DNA of 64,000 nucleotides from Zancudomyces culisetae (Eukaryota; Kickxellomycota; Harpellomycetes; Harpellales; Legeriomycetaceae), in NCBI GenBank assembly GCA_001969505.1, contig LSSK01000190.1, forward strand, positions 1 through 64,000, given 5' to 3'. Shown here in pieces: positions 33,359 to 44,437 of this stretch. Numbering within the stretch: the first letter of the stretch is position 1; each line of letters starts with the position of its first letter. The notes beneath the pieces were generated by a model that was not told the DNA's origin, made no database searches, and saw only the letters and a list, made by a program, of their open reading frames with translations. Both the position numbers and the translations under genes were made by a program.

Positions 33359-34672
33359 TCGGTTCCTATCATCGCCATATAGCCTCTACATCTGCTTTAT
33401 ATTTGTCTTTTTATTTGTCGCTATTCTGATTGGGGTGATAGTTTTTGCTCAAAATCTCAGCTATTTGTGAACGTGTCTTTTTGTTTCTGTACAATATGCA
33501 TGTGATTTGTTGGACAAAACAAATAGCCTATCAAGTTGTTGAATTTTTTTATATTTTGATTTTCAAGTTTAGATGGTAGAAAGTTACCTGGCACGCTAGA
33601 GGAACTGGGAAGTGAACAAGCAACTATCAATGTGGACAGGGTCATAGGGCTTCTCCAAATACTGGCCTGATAGTTATTGCTTCTGAGAAGGTTGAATTTA
33701 TGTGCCTTTCCACTGAACCAACTATGGTGTGTGAAGTGTGCAATATCAGAAGTTTGGGTGGTCACTCTTTTTTTTTCTTTTTTTTCTTTTTTTTTTGACA
33801 TTGACACCCAGTATTTAATCGAAAGAGCATAAGAAGTAGTGTGTTTGGATCGGTGTTTTATTTTTGTTATGTGGATATTTTTGGATACTGGAGCAACTAA
33901 GCCATAGATATCGTGGCTTGCAGAAAAAGACAAATGTATTTTTCTTTCTGCCTGAATGTTTAAATACATTACATTGAGTTTTGGTGGGAGTTAGTAGCAC
34001 AAAAATAGAAAACCATGTACAATGCATTACTTTTTGAAACTGGATAGCACGATAATACACCAATCCCGATTTGTATATAGCGGGCAAAGTTTGATCAGTT
34101 TTATAAGCAATTTTTTGCAACAATGATGCTCTTTTTAAAAGCGCCTGAAAGGTTACCTCTAATGCGTTTTTTTTGGCACACTAATTGTTATAGATGTAAC
34201 ATGAGCTGCCAACGAACGGGGGGTATGGATGTAACTCTGGTTTTGCATTGCATATAGAGCTCATAAAACAAACCCAAAAAAATAATGTGGTAAAAAAGGG
34301 CTAGAAAAAGCACTATTTGCTTTATATCACGTAGGTGTATACAGCCTTTTCAATACCCGCATATATGCATAACGGCAGAATTACTGGTTAAATTGTTTGT
34401 ATTATTTAGTGTAGTGTTTTCATTCCTTTCCAAAGCCCATTTATCCTTTTAGAGAAATAATTTACCATTTATCACTTTCTAGTGAAATATAGTGCGTAAT
34501 TAGGCTAACATTTTGCAGATGCTATACAATTTCTAAATGGGCCAAACAGCTGCGCTGAAAAGTGATGATTCAGAACAGTGAAGATTTGGTGATTCAACAA
34601 GGGAGCTAGAGTTTCAAACAATAGAAGGTGTAAAAATCGCCCTAAACTTCAAAACCGATAAATCACATCATT

Positions 34673-34678
34673 CACGTG
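34673..34678. promoter_or_regulatory. E-box CACGTG upstream of the alkaline phosphatase gene
   Basis: CACGTG, 473 bp before the phosphatase start. In S. cerevisiae the bHLH factor Pho4 binds this hexamer upstream of PHO8. The same hexamer occurs a few other times in the window, as expected by chance, so the link is tentative. Confidence 0.3.
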
Positions 34679-35150
34679 CCCTCGCCTTATCCTCATCTTG
34701 CTAGCAAAGAGAATCACGAACTCGTCTATTGATTGGTTTGCTAATGCATTTTGCGAAACTGGCATAATCTTTTTTTTCGCTATTTCATTTGCCTTTATTA
34801 TTGAATAAAGCCCAAAACCTCCTTCAGTCCACTAAAAGAAAAAGCCTCATTATAAAATATTTAGAATAAATTATGGTAAAAGTTGTAACAAATAACGTAA
34901 ATGTAAAAAATCCGGTTATTTTTATGCAATAGTCAACAAGACCTTTATTACAGAGAAAAAACGGGATGAGCTATTTCAGTATTTGCGAGGGATTTCTTGT
35001 ATTCTATATTAAGGCGGTTAATACAAGGGATTCAGCATATAATAGGTAAACTTACAATTTAGCAAAGTAAGCTAAGGGGAAGAGGCTCCAGATTAAACTT
35101 TAAAAATCTCGCTTCAGGAAGAAAACACGCTTCAACCAATAGGGACAGTA

Positions 35151-36905
35151 ATGTCGCAAAGTAATAGCCCCAGAGAGGGCTCCATTTCACAGATTCGGCT
35201 GGAGCTTGGGAACGAAACTGAAACAAATGTAGAATCCAGTAAAGAAGTAAATTTACAACTACTTGCCCGCAGTGGTGGTGATGAAAAGATCGTAAAAACA
35301 AAACAATGTTGGCCCAAAGTCGCAGCAGTGTTATTTGGAGGTGCTTTGGTCTCGACAATGGCACTAATCCTGCTTTTAATAGCCAAGGATGGAGGATTAG
35401 CGCAGAAAAATAAGGGAAGAGCGGAAAGCAAAAGTGACGAGCCAATAAATGTTATATTTATGATATCGGACGGATTTGGGCCAGCATCAGAGACACTGGC
35501 AAGACAGTACTACCAGACTATGAATGGGCTGAAGGTGAACTGGCGAAGCCCGCTTGATGAAATGCTAGTGGGAAGTTCAAGAACTCAATCTTCGGATAGT
35601 TTAATAACTGATAGTGCGGCAGGAGCTACGGCATTCTCATGTGGGTTAAAGTCCTACAATGGAGCAATTGGTGTGACAGATGACAAAAGGCCATGTGGAA
35701 CAATACTTGAGGCTGCTAAGAAAAAAGGCATGTACACAGGTTTGGTTTCCACAAGTAGAATTACACATGCAACACCGGGTTCGTTTGCAGCACATGTTAT
35801 CGATAGAAACATGGAAGACTTAATAGCTGAATATTTAATAGGAAATTATTCTTTAGGGAGAACAGTAGATTTGATGCTTGGTGGTGGATACTGCAAGTTT
35901 GTTCCAAGCACAGAGATGAACGGGTGTAGAATGGATAATCGGAATCTGCTCAAGGAAGCAATAAACAATAAGGGGTTTAATGTCATACAAACAAGGAAGG
36001 AATTTGAGCAACTGGAGCATCGATTACCATTATTGGGATTATTTACAGCGAGTCATATGAATTATGAAATTGATCGAGAAAAGTTAAAGGAGCCATCGTT
36101 GGCGGAGATGACTGAAAAGGCCTTGAGTATATTGAAAAAACAATCAAAGCGCGACGAAACATCATTTTTTGTTATGATTGAGGGCTCAAGAATCGATATG
36201 GCAGCTCACTCAAATGACCCTGCAGCCCACTTACAAGATATTTTGGCATACTGGAAGGCGATTGATGTTTCCAAACAATTTGTCAACGCCAATCCAAACA
36301 CAGTTCTTATAAGTGTTTCTGATCACGAAACCGGCGGTGTCACCTTGGCTCGTCAACTGAATAAAGAGTACCCTGAGTATTTATGGAACCCCCACGTTCT
36401 CCATAACGTTAAAAACTCATCTGAAACTGTTTCCAAGTATTTGTACAACATAGATTCGGACATACCAACCATTTCTAGCTACAAACTCAAGTATGACCTG
36501 CTAAAAAGCACAATTTTGCCCAAGTGGTATGGAATCAAAGATTATACTGAAGAAGAAGTTGTAAACCTTGCTAATACGACTGATATTGTCGAACTCAGAC
36601 AACACCTGTCTGACCTGGTCTCCACCCGTGCCCAGATCGGTTGGTCTACGCACGGACATTCCGCGGTTGATGTTAACTTGTATGCATACGGCTACAAGGC
36701 CTCTCAGCTACGAGGAAATGTGGAAAATACCGATGTGGGAAAATTTGTCAAAGACATTCTCTCATTGGATTTGGACTACATCTCAAAAATTATAGCAAAT
36801 GACCCTGTTTCTCAAAAAACTGGGTATCGCGCTGATAAATGGCAGGGAAGAGATCTATCTAGGTTGGATTTGGTTGATGTCGATGCAATTGTTCATCGTT
36901 TCTGA
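35151..36905 (+). CDS. Vacuolar repressible alkaline phosphatase (Pho8-like)
   Basis: Single exon of 584 residues. A type II membrane protein with an 55-residue cytosolic tail, an anchor at about 57-78 (VAAVLFGGALVSTMALILLL) and a vacuolar-lumen catalytic domain, as in yeast Pho8. The active serine is S155 in LITDSAAGATAFSCG. Metal ligands are all visible: INVIFMISDGFG, EGSRIDMAAHSNDPAAH, SDHETGG and GWSTHGHSAVDV. HATPGSFAAHV and SHMNYEIDRE are also family-typical. It hydrolyses phosphomonoesters at alkaline pH using two Zn and one Mg. The start at 35151 is the first ATG of the frame and gives the tail its acidic and Ser-rich sequence. An upstream E-box may reflect phosphate control. Confidence 0.95.
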   Translation: MSQSNSPREGSISQIRLELGNETETNVESSKEVNLQLLARSGGDEKIVKTKQCWPKVAAVLFGGALVSTMALILLLIAKDGGLAQKNKGRAESKSDEPINVIFMISDGFGPASETLARQYYQTMNGLKVNWRSPLDEMLVGSSRTQSSDSLITDSAAGATAFSCGLKSYNGAIGVTDDKRPCGTILEAAKKKGMYTGLVSTSRITHATPGSFAAHVIDRNMEDLIAEYLIGNYSLGRTVDLMLGGGYCKFVPSTEMNGCRMDNRNLLKEAINNKGFNVIQTRKEFEQLEHRLPLLGLFTASHMNYEIDREKLKEPSLAEMTEKALSILKKQSKRDETSFFVMIEGSRIDMAAHSNDPAAHLQDILAYWKAIDVSKQFVNANPNTVLISVSDHETGGVTLARQLNKEYPEYLWNPHVLHNVKNSSETVSKYLYNIDSDIPTISSYKLKYDLLKSTILPKWYGIKDYTEEEVVNLANTTDIVELRQHLSDLVSTRAQIGWSTHGHSAVDVNLYAYGYKASQLRGNVENTDVGKFVKDILSLDLDYISKIIANDPVSQKTGYRADKWQGRDLSRLDLVDVDAIVHRF

Positions 36906-37843
36906 TTTCCACTTGATTATTAATCCTAACTTCCTTTTAGTCTATACTTCTATTCAATAAACGTTATATCTCTTTGTCATTATGAATATTATTACGAGTA
37001 TAATAAACGCTATGCATCATCTCTTTTTTATTTTCTAGTGTCAGCAAATATGATAATCTTGCTTTTTATATTTTTAATTATTTCTACTTGTATGTGGATA
37101 TTTTTTCATAGGACGATACTCAGAGTATTCAGTAGATTTCTGCGCTCGAGTGTTGTTTGTGGTACTAACAAACGTAAAATAAAAAAAGAAAACGAAAACG
37201 AAAAAACGCAAGAAAGAAAGGAAATAGGAGTCCCTGACAAAGATGGTAACCTGTCATTATTCTGTGAATTGCACATCCTTTCTTGCTGTTGTGTCCATGC
37301 CATTTAAACATACACCTTGTCCCATTAAATTATAACCCTTTGCTACCTAGAACAACGCCAGTTCAAATACATTTGTTGCTAGTTTGTTTATCACTGAGCG
37401 GTTCAGGTAAACAGGTGTAGCCGACTGATGAGATTTTTTTTTTTTCGTTTTTTGCAAATTTCTTTTAAATCCTGATTAAATCACACTGTACACCCAATAC
37501 ATCCTGGCGTCGCTAGGAACGTGTTCGTTTCAGATCTGCATTGCTAAAATAAAAAAATAAAAAACAATTTTTTGAATCAGGCCCTTTTTAGCCAATGGAT
37601 TGTCAATCCAGCATTCAAGTTTCACATTTCTTTAAGAACTTCGTTTTCTACGCAGATTATGTAATGTGAGTTTGAACTAGTTGGAAGGTTGAAGCTCGAA
37701 CATTACCCTAAATTGGATGAAAGAATATTTCAACCTGTTCTAATTAATTGCGTTGTAGGAATAATAGTCCCTACATAGATAGAATATAAGACTATACCTT
37801 ATTTTCATATAGACATATCTTCTCTTATTCTAGTCAATAAATC
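36906..37843. other. Intergenic region, alkaline phosphatase to PEX19
   Basis: 0.94 kb. An ATG frame at 37050-37307 (85 residues) begins with a hydrophobic stretch (MIILLFIFLIISTCMWIFF) followed by a basic, Lys/Glu-rich part. It could be a small membrane protein, but the AT-rich context and lack of family features make chance as likely. The rest holds poly-T runs only. Confidence 0.4.
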
Positions 37844-39169
37844 ATGGACCACAATTCGGATAACGATTTCGATGATCTGTTAGATGGTAAGTAGTTCCGT
37901 TTTTTTTACTTTCATTTTTTTGCTGTCATCAATCTAGAACTATATTTTAAACTATCCCAATAGATGCGCTAGATGAATTCGAAAGAGTAGAACCGCAAAA
38001 AAGTGTTTCTGCTGTGGAGAGTAAGATCGCGGATAAGAAATCTGAAGTAGCGGCTGAAGAAACCAAAATTTCTGGTGAGGAAAAGCCCAAGGAGGGTACT
38101 GATTTTGATTTAAGCGAGTTGATGAATGATGAATTCGCTGCACAGCTTGCAAAAGAAATGAATAATCTTCTTGATGGCGAAGAATTTGACGGCGCTGAAT
38201 TTGCAGATGAATTTAATACCATTATTAAGGGCATTGCTGATAATCCTCAAACCTCGGCTGGTCAAATGAACTTTGCAGCACTTGAAAAGCAGTTCGCCTC
38301 CATGCTTAACATAGACCCTAAGGAGCTCGAAGAGTTTAATAAATCACTTTCAAATCCACAAGATGTGCAGAAACAATTGGCGGAAAAAAGCAGAAAACCA
38401 GGAGATAACGCTAGCGCCGAGCCTAAAAAGAAACCAGCAAATCTACAGGAGAAGATCCAGCAGACAATGGATAAAATCAATGAAAGTGATGAGATGGCCA
38501 AACAAAAGGTTTCTGCGGGCATCGGTGGTTTTAGCGGCAATCCACTAGATGTTTTGGGACAAGCAGGGGGTTTTGATGAAATAATGAATGACTCAGAGAT
38601 CGAAAAGCTTCTGAGCCAGGTGATGTCTGAAATGTCCGTAAAGGATATTTTATATGAGCCTATGAAGCTACTACTTGAAGAGGTAATTTTTTAGAAACAA
38701 CAAACATTGAAAGTATATTAATATTATATCACTACTAACAGCAATCACACCTGGTAAAAATCAACATTTTTCATTCTTTATGAAATAGTATCCCAAGTAT
38801 TTTGAGAAATTTGATGGGAAAGTTGACGAAAAGGATATGACACGATACCATGCTCAGTATTCTGGGATTAAAAAGATTGTTGAGATATTTGATAGTCCAG
38901 ATTATAACACTGAAGCGTCCAAAAAAAAGGTTACCGAGCTGCTAGAACTGGTACGTACTAGTATAGTCTTTCCCATTTATACACACGTGTGTACATTCAA
39001 TATGTATAATGCGTGCTTGTTTAGCTAACAGTGTTTGTTAACAATTTTATTTTAGACACAAAATAATGGCGAGCCCCCACCGGAGATTCTAGAAAAAGTA
39101 GCGCCGCAACTTGATATGCCAGAAGGCTCCGACTCCTCACATAAGCCTGGCCAATGCCCTGTTATGTGA
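37844..39169 (+). CDS. PEX19: Peroxin 19, farnesylated receptor for peroxisomal membrane proteins
   Basis: Four exons, 37844-37886, 37964-38682, 38789-38950 and 39056-39169, give 345 residues. Pex19 is the cytosolic chaperone and import receptor that delivers membrane proteins to Pex3 on the peroxisome. The N-terminus is the acidic DFDDLLDDALDEFERV motif that binds Pex3. The middle is disordered and acidic. The C-terminal half carries the cargo domain: LSQVMSEMSVKDILYEPMKL, then YPKYFEKFDGKVDEKDMTRY and QYSGIKKIVEIFDS. The last four residues are CPVM, a CaaX box expected to be farnesylated, preceded by KPGQ. The exon joins are forced by these motifs. The second exon can read through its donor for only three codons before a stop. 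Confidence 0.96.
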
Positions 39170-40085
39170 TTTTCTCCTTTTGACTTTTAATAAGCTGTAG
39201 TAAGCGGATCACTGTTGTTGTCTACATTACTATTTTGTTTTGCCGCTACATTAAGTATCTATTCATACTTTGCAATTACATTTCCGCGTTTTCTCTGCAC
39301 TTAAAGATAATAGTCGCTCTGAGTTCTTCAAGAACCAAGAATCATGACCCGCCACAAATATTATCGCCATTTTAGGTTCATCACAAAATTTCTTGGAAAT
39401 ACGCATAGATATTGATAATTTTTATCCTTCTACTTGTTTTTATGAATATTATTTTGGTATCATTACCAATAGCCGTCTTTCACCCATCAGTCCGACACCC
39501 TTGTTCACGAATAGAACCTGCCATCCGACTGGTTTGTTTTTTCTATTTTTTTTTGAAGCATGTTTGCGTAATTAAACTGAAAATCGCAAACCTACTCTGA
39601 CTCGCAGTTTACGTGTTGTTATTAGTGCACTTTTTTCAGGATTTCTCGGGCTCTGGTTTGGTAATGTATGTGTGTACATGTATGTGCACTTCGCAAAAGA
39701 ATAATATACAAAGTTTAGTAAATGGTTTAATGTTAGCAGACATTATATTGATCAAGATTACCTAATGTCAATTATACTTAGCGTAAAACGTCAATAATGA
39801 GATCTATAATGAGGGTGCAAGTACTCACATACACCATACAAGTCATAACAGGCGAAGTCTTTTTTTAGTTAATGACTAATATTTCAAAAATAAGTGTAGC
39901 TAGAAATATAATAAATACAAATTTTCAACTAATACAGCGATGAAAATGGGAAAAAACTTATGGTGTGTTGCACCTTTGTAAAACACACAGCCTTCACTGT
40001 TTTTTTTGAGTTACTGTGTATTAGTATGTTGTACGGTTATGGCTATCGCCTTCAGGTGAACATGTGTTGAAATATCATGAATCTC
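39170..40085. other. Convergent intergenic region, PEX19 / LEA-2 gene
   Basis: 0.92 kb between two stop codons. AT-rich, with no gene or structured element recognised. Confidence 0.5.
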
Positions 40086-40928
40086 CTATAATACGCTTTG
40101 TAACATATCCAGAAGATCAGAACGAGGACCCAATATACCAGTTAGGGGACATGCAAAGCTGGCTGTATCTGTTATCTTGGGCTTGATGCCCAGCCATGAG
40201 ATTCCATTTACCAAAACGGTAGCTTCATAGCTGATTTTGAGCCTTTTGCCGGCACCGAAACATGATTCGACCATTGTACTGGCAATATTTTTCAAGTTGG
40301 GGTCTTGGGCCGAAATATTCACAGGAAAGTTTATAAACATTGTGTTACTTTTACTTTTCGCTGGCATTTTAAATGAGTTTGGCAAGCCTCCTAACCCAAT
40401 GTACGCTTTACTTCCATCGCTTAATATCAAGTCCACGTCAACTGTAACGTTTTTGAAGGTCCATGGAATATAGTTTGGATTGTCAACGCTAACTTCAAGT
40501 ACAAGTGGCACGAAAATAGAACCAGATGTATCTAATTTTATTTTGCTGGTAACATCTCTACTTGCATCCACAGGCCCTTTCGAACTTAGCACTGTCCCGA
40601 CTTCTAAATTTTCAAAGTTTGCCGTAGGAATCCTGGGCACCAAGAAATACCCTGCTACTCCTAATATTATAAGTAAAACAACAACAACAATCCAAAAGAT
40701 AATACAACACTTCTTTGTTATTAGTTTCCTCTTTCTCTTCCCTTTCTCCGCACCGCCAGTGAATACCGTGGAATTTGGAGCTGTGTCTCTATATTGCTGA
40801 TTACTGTGGTGCTCAGCGCCATGTAGGTACCCTGTAGGTCGACTATCGTTAGAGTAATCGGCTATACTTGCTTCTTCTGCTGTTCTGTAAGGATTGGTGT
40901 TATAACCATATTGACTCTCTTTGTTCAT
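40086..40928 (-). CDS. Single-pass membrane protein with LEA-2 (LEA14-like) domain
   Basis: Single exon of 280 residues. Order of parts: a polar N-terminus rich in Tyr, Asn and Ser (1-60), a basic stretch GKRKRKLITKK (63-73), one membrane span at about 74-96 (CIIFWIVVVVLLIILGVAGY), then an outer or lumenal beta-rich domain. That domain has the LEA-2 pattern: VPLVLEVSVDNPNYIPWTFK, VTVDVDLILSDGSKAYIG and LKISYEATVLVNGISWLGIK. Such NDR1/LEA14-like proteins occur in plants and in many fungi. The role in fungi is largely unknown, possibly wall or membrane stress. The topology suggests a type II protein. The start is the first ATG at 40928. Confidence 0.85.
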   Translation of the reverse strand: MNKESQYGYNTNPYRTAEEASIADYSNDSRPTGYLHGAEHHSNQQYRDTAPNSTVFTGGAEKGKRKRKLITKKCCIIFWIVVVVLLIILGVAGYFLVPRIPTANFENLEVGTVLSSKGPVDASRDVTSKIKLDTSGSIFVPLVLEVSVDNPNYIPWTFKNVTVDVDLILSDGSKAYIGLGGLPNSFKMPAKSKSNTMFINFPVNISAQDPNLKNIASTMVESCFGAGKRLKISYEATVLVNGISWLGIKPKITDTASFACPLTGILGPRSDLLDMLQSVL

Positions 40929-43094
40929 GTTTACGTGTGTATATATGTGTCTTCTTACTACCCCCGGCGTCTGTAATGAAAAGTATATATTTGGGTATAC
41001 AATCAGAATAAATTATATTTTGAATGGAGGAAAAAAAAAGTAAGCAATGGTAAGGAGAGAAAGGAAAAGCAGCGTGTGTGGCAGTATTTAGCCCTTTCAC
41101 TTTTTTTTTTGTTAGGTGGATTTATTAAATGAGTATCACATAAAACCGCCCTTTCGCCTTTGTTTCGGTTTTCTTTTCATTTTTGTATTTTCGAGGTTGT
41201 GTAGTAATTTATAATTTAGCTTCATAAATTGCAAACAACCCCCAACTTTGGGAGGAGACGAGTGAGAACGCAAACACTTTGCTTCGCTAATTGGTCGAGA
41301 TAATTAATTACCAACCACGCTAATTTTACACTTTTTGGATATTCCTTTATTTTTTCAGCTATTTGGAATCAATTCGTGCTAATTATACCGTAATTTATCC
41401 CCAACCATTCTCGTAATCTTCAAAACTGTCATTCTTTTCATCTATGACTTTTAATATTAGCGAATTCAAAGCTTCTTTTTAAGCATCATTTTAAACGCTT
41501 CATAACCACAACTTGTATTTAATTGTCTACGCTTTTTTGCTCTGGGTAAAACAATCAAGCATATTATGTTATTTTTAATAAATTAATTCTGACCATGCCA
41601 ATTGCAGCACAGGTTTAATTGCTTTTTCTCGGCATTTACTACAATACGCCTAAACTACTCCATTTATTGGTAAAAACGAATTCACCAACGCGTCGTAAAT
41701 CGTAATTGTCGACTCAATCCTCCGCTCAATTTAAAAAGGAACCGATAAAAGTATAACACAGACACCTCCCCTGCAGTCTTGCACAACCTATTACACCATC
41801 TTACACCTTTTCAACAAATAGCCATACACCAATATAAACCAGCCAGATTCATTCAAAACTCCAAGCCCAAGATCTATTCCCAGAACCTTGTGACACATGT
41901 TTAAAAAAGATGAAAAAAATGGGGAAAAAATAATAAACCCATCCAACTGTTATGTATACATTCTATACATCTCAGATGTAGTGCAGTACAACTTTATCTT
42001 GTTGCCAAGAATTTGCGTTTCAAATGTATGATTTGTTTCCGCTTGTCTATCTCAATACAAATACACTTTTTTGGGGGGGTGATTTTCCTTGTTATAATGG
42101 GTGAGAAAGTGTTATCAATAAGGTCCGTATTACAAATCACTAGTCCATCGATAAAGCTATTAAAGTTCCGCAAGTTTTGTTTTGGGAGGGGTATTCAAGT
42201 AAATACTGGAGAAATTGAGTATTTCTTTGAACTTTTCGTTCAAACATGTGAGTTTGCATGTGCAAAATGTATCTAAAAGATATAATAACTTTACCATAGC
42301 TTTCACACAAGCATACTAGGTGACCGAATCGTCTTCGGTAACAGAGCAAGCATAAGTGAATGTATAGCGTGGTTGAGCCGAGATTCATTAACAACTACAT
42401 CTTTCTCTACTTTTAAGTTGGTACTCTGTTCACTGAATATTGTCCAAGTTTTTATTTGACAACTAACAGAAATAGCTGCTTGTGGTTTTTACTTAAATTT
42501 CACTTTCCACAACTGAATATTCTCTCTTTCAGAAGTAGGTAGAAAAATACAAATGAAATGTGTTTTTTTAAATCTATTTTTAGCATATAATTGAGTTCTC
42601 ATTACTATAACAGACTGCCTGCATGGGAAATCACATAAACCCGGATCAATTGGTGTTCCCGGTAATGCCCAAGAATATGAAGAGATGTGAAAGTCCGTAT
42701 CTCGTTTATGCCATGATAGCAATTATTAATTCCGAATGATAAAGACACCCCCCCCCCATTGAACAGTTTCATAAAACGCAGCATTCCACAGAGCAAATCA
42801 GGTACATAAAAGATTGCTACAGTTTATTCATCGAGTGTTGGTATCTTTTCCTGTTCACATAAACAGGTTATTACTAATTAGTTGGAGCTATAAATCGTGT
42901 GTACTGCTTATCAATAACAGTCTTCTTTCTTTTTTTAAAAAAAAGTAGATTACTATGTCAATAATACGAGTCAATATTTTTATAATTAAATAGCAAGCTA
43001 GCAAAACTTAAAGTCACACAAAAATGGTTAAAGAATTCGCAGTTTTATAGTATACAAATCATTAGCTATTTCAAAAAAAAAAAGAAAAAGGCCT
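40929..43094. other. Intergenic region, LEA-2 gene promoter side to PKA 3' end
   Basis: 2.17 kb, AT-rich. A few short frames (for example 42013-42276) show no family features. There is a run of G at 42071-42077 and a run of C at 42749-42757. No RNA gene was recognised. Confidence 0.5.
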
Positions 43095-44437
43095 TCAGAA
43101 CTTTAAAAATTTGGATTTGTAGATATCTGGAGCTGACATTTCACCATACACTTCAAAAGGCTCCGGATATTTGTCAAAGTTACTAGTATCTCCCTCTTTT
43201 TTGGATTGAGGAATAAGAGGCGGTGCAATCCTTCTTTCTTCAAGTTTTACCCAATCAACTTCACTAAACCATGGATGATTGAGTATATCATTGACGCCGT
43301 TGCTTAGATTCCCGTAACGGATAGACAGATCAGGTGTTGCTAACCTGGATACAAGATCCTTTGCCAAAGGATCAAAGGTTTCGGGCCATCTGATTCTTCC
43401 TGCCAGTATTCTTTCATAAAGCTTATACTTATCCCTTTCGTAAAACGGAGGGTACCCCGTCATCATTTCAAAAATCAAAACACCAAGCGAATACCAATCT
43501 ACAGATTTTCCGTACCCTTTCGCCTGAATAATTTCTGGAGCCAAGTAATCAGGTGTACCACAGAGTGTCCATGTAACATCAGGCACATACTTTGCAAATC
43601 CCATATCTGTTATTTTGATATGCCCTGTGGAGTCAACAAGGATGTTCTCGGGTTTCAGATCGCGATAAACTAAATCGAATGAATGAAGGTACTTGAATGC
43701 AGATACCACCTCCGCCGCATAGAATTTCGCCACTGGTGATGGGAATTTCTAATAAGTAGTTAACATATTATATTAGTTGTATTATTTAAGTTGGAGAGTA
43801 CTTTAGTCACATATCAGGCTCTTATCACCTGCTTATGTCACAAAAAATGTATATCTTTTAGTATCTGTTTGCCAATCACCTTATACTTCCTTAGATATGT
43901 AAATAGCTCTCCCCCAACAACGTACTCCATAAACATGTATATATTCGTACTATCCTGACTCGTGCCATAAAGTTTTACAAGGAATGGTGAATCACAAAAG
44001 GATAACACAGCTCTTTCGTTATTAACATGCTCAACTTGTTTCGAGTCCACAATGTCCTTTTTGCACATTATTTTCACTGCACAGAACTTATTGGTGTTTT
44101 TTTTCTTGACTAGTCTAACCCTTCCAAAAGAGCCTGTTCCAACCGTTCTAAAAAATACATAGTCACTAATCAATTCCTTCTTGCTGTTGCAACGGGCGCT
44201 TTCGAAAAACTCCTGGGAAACTTTTCTCGAAAGTTCTTTTCTGTATTTTTCGTCATTTATACCAGCATAGTTCTCTTTGGTATAACTCGTATTGCCATTC
44301 CCCTTTTCATGTAATGTTTTTCCGCTGTCAGAACGCACATCCTTTCCATTCTCGCACATATCAACCTTACTTTGCCCGAGAGTAGTGCCAACAGTACCAA
44401 CAGTACCAACAGTACCATGATCCACATCGATGTCCAT
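43095..44437 (-). CDS. cAMP-dependent protein kinase catalytic subunit (PKA/TPK-like)
   Basis: Two exons, 44437-43880 and 43748-43095, give 403 residues. This is an AGC Ser/Thr kinase that phosphorylates Arg-rich sites once cAMP frees it from the regulatory subunit. The N-terminal 90 residues are fungal-type and disordered, with a GTV repeat coded by three AGTACCAAC units. The kinase core is complete: G-loop GTGSFGRVRLV at 100-110, K122 in FCAVKIM, YRDLKPEN at 214-221, activation loop with T247 in TWTLCGTPDYLAPE, and AGC tail ending KFLKF (FxxF). The DFG motif reads DMG (D234-M235-G236). The intron (131 nt) has a weak donor, GTGATT, but only this join keeps LRKYK-KFPSPVAKF in the PKA pattern. 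The frame also runs upstream of 44437, without kinase features. Confidence 0.92.

Larger units (their letters stand above)
33080..35150. promoter_or_regulatory. Divergent intergenic region, arrestin / alkaline phosphatase
   Basis: 2.07 kb between two divergent start codons. It includes an 18-bp palindrome (33341-33358), a T/C run near 33768-33800 and a CACGTG at 34673-34678. The minus-strand frames at 33457-34123 look like chance: low-complexity Lys runs, no family features and no conserved composition. Confidence 0.45.

Noticed and set aside
33457-33969. 170-codon reverse frame between arrestin and phosphatase genes
   Set aside because: Non-ATG or weak start context, a Lys run from a T/C microsatellite, and no recognisable domain.
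37050-37307. 85-codon frame with an N-terminal hydrophobic segment
   Set aside because: Possible small membrane protein, but hydrophobic starts arise easily in T-rich DNA and nothing else supports it.
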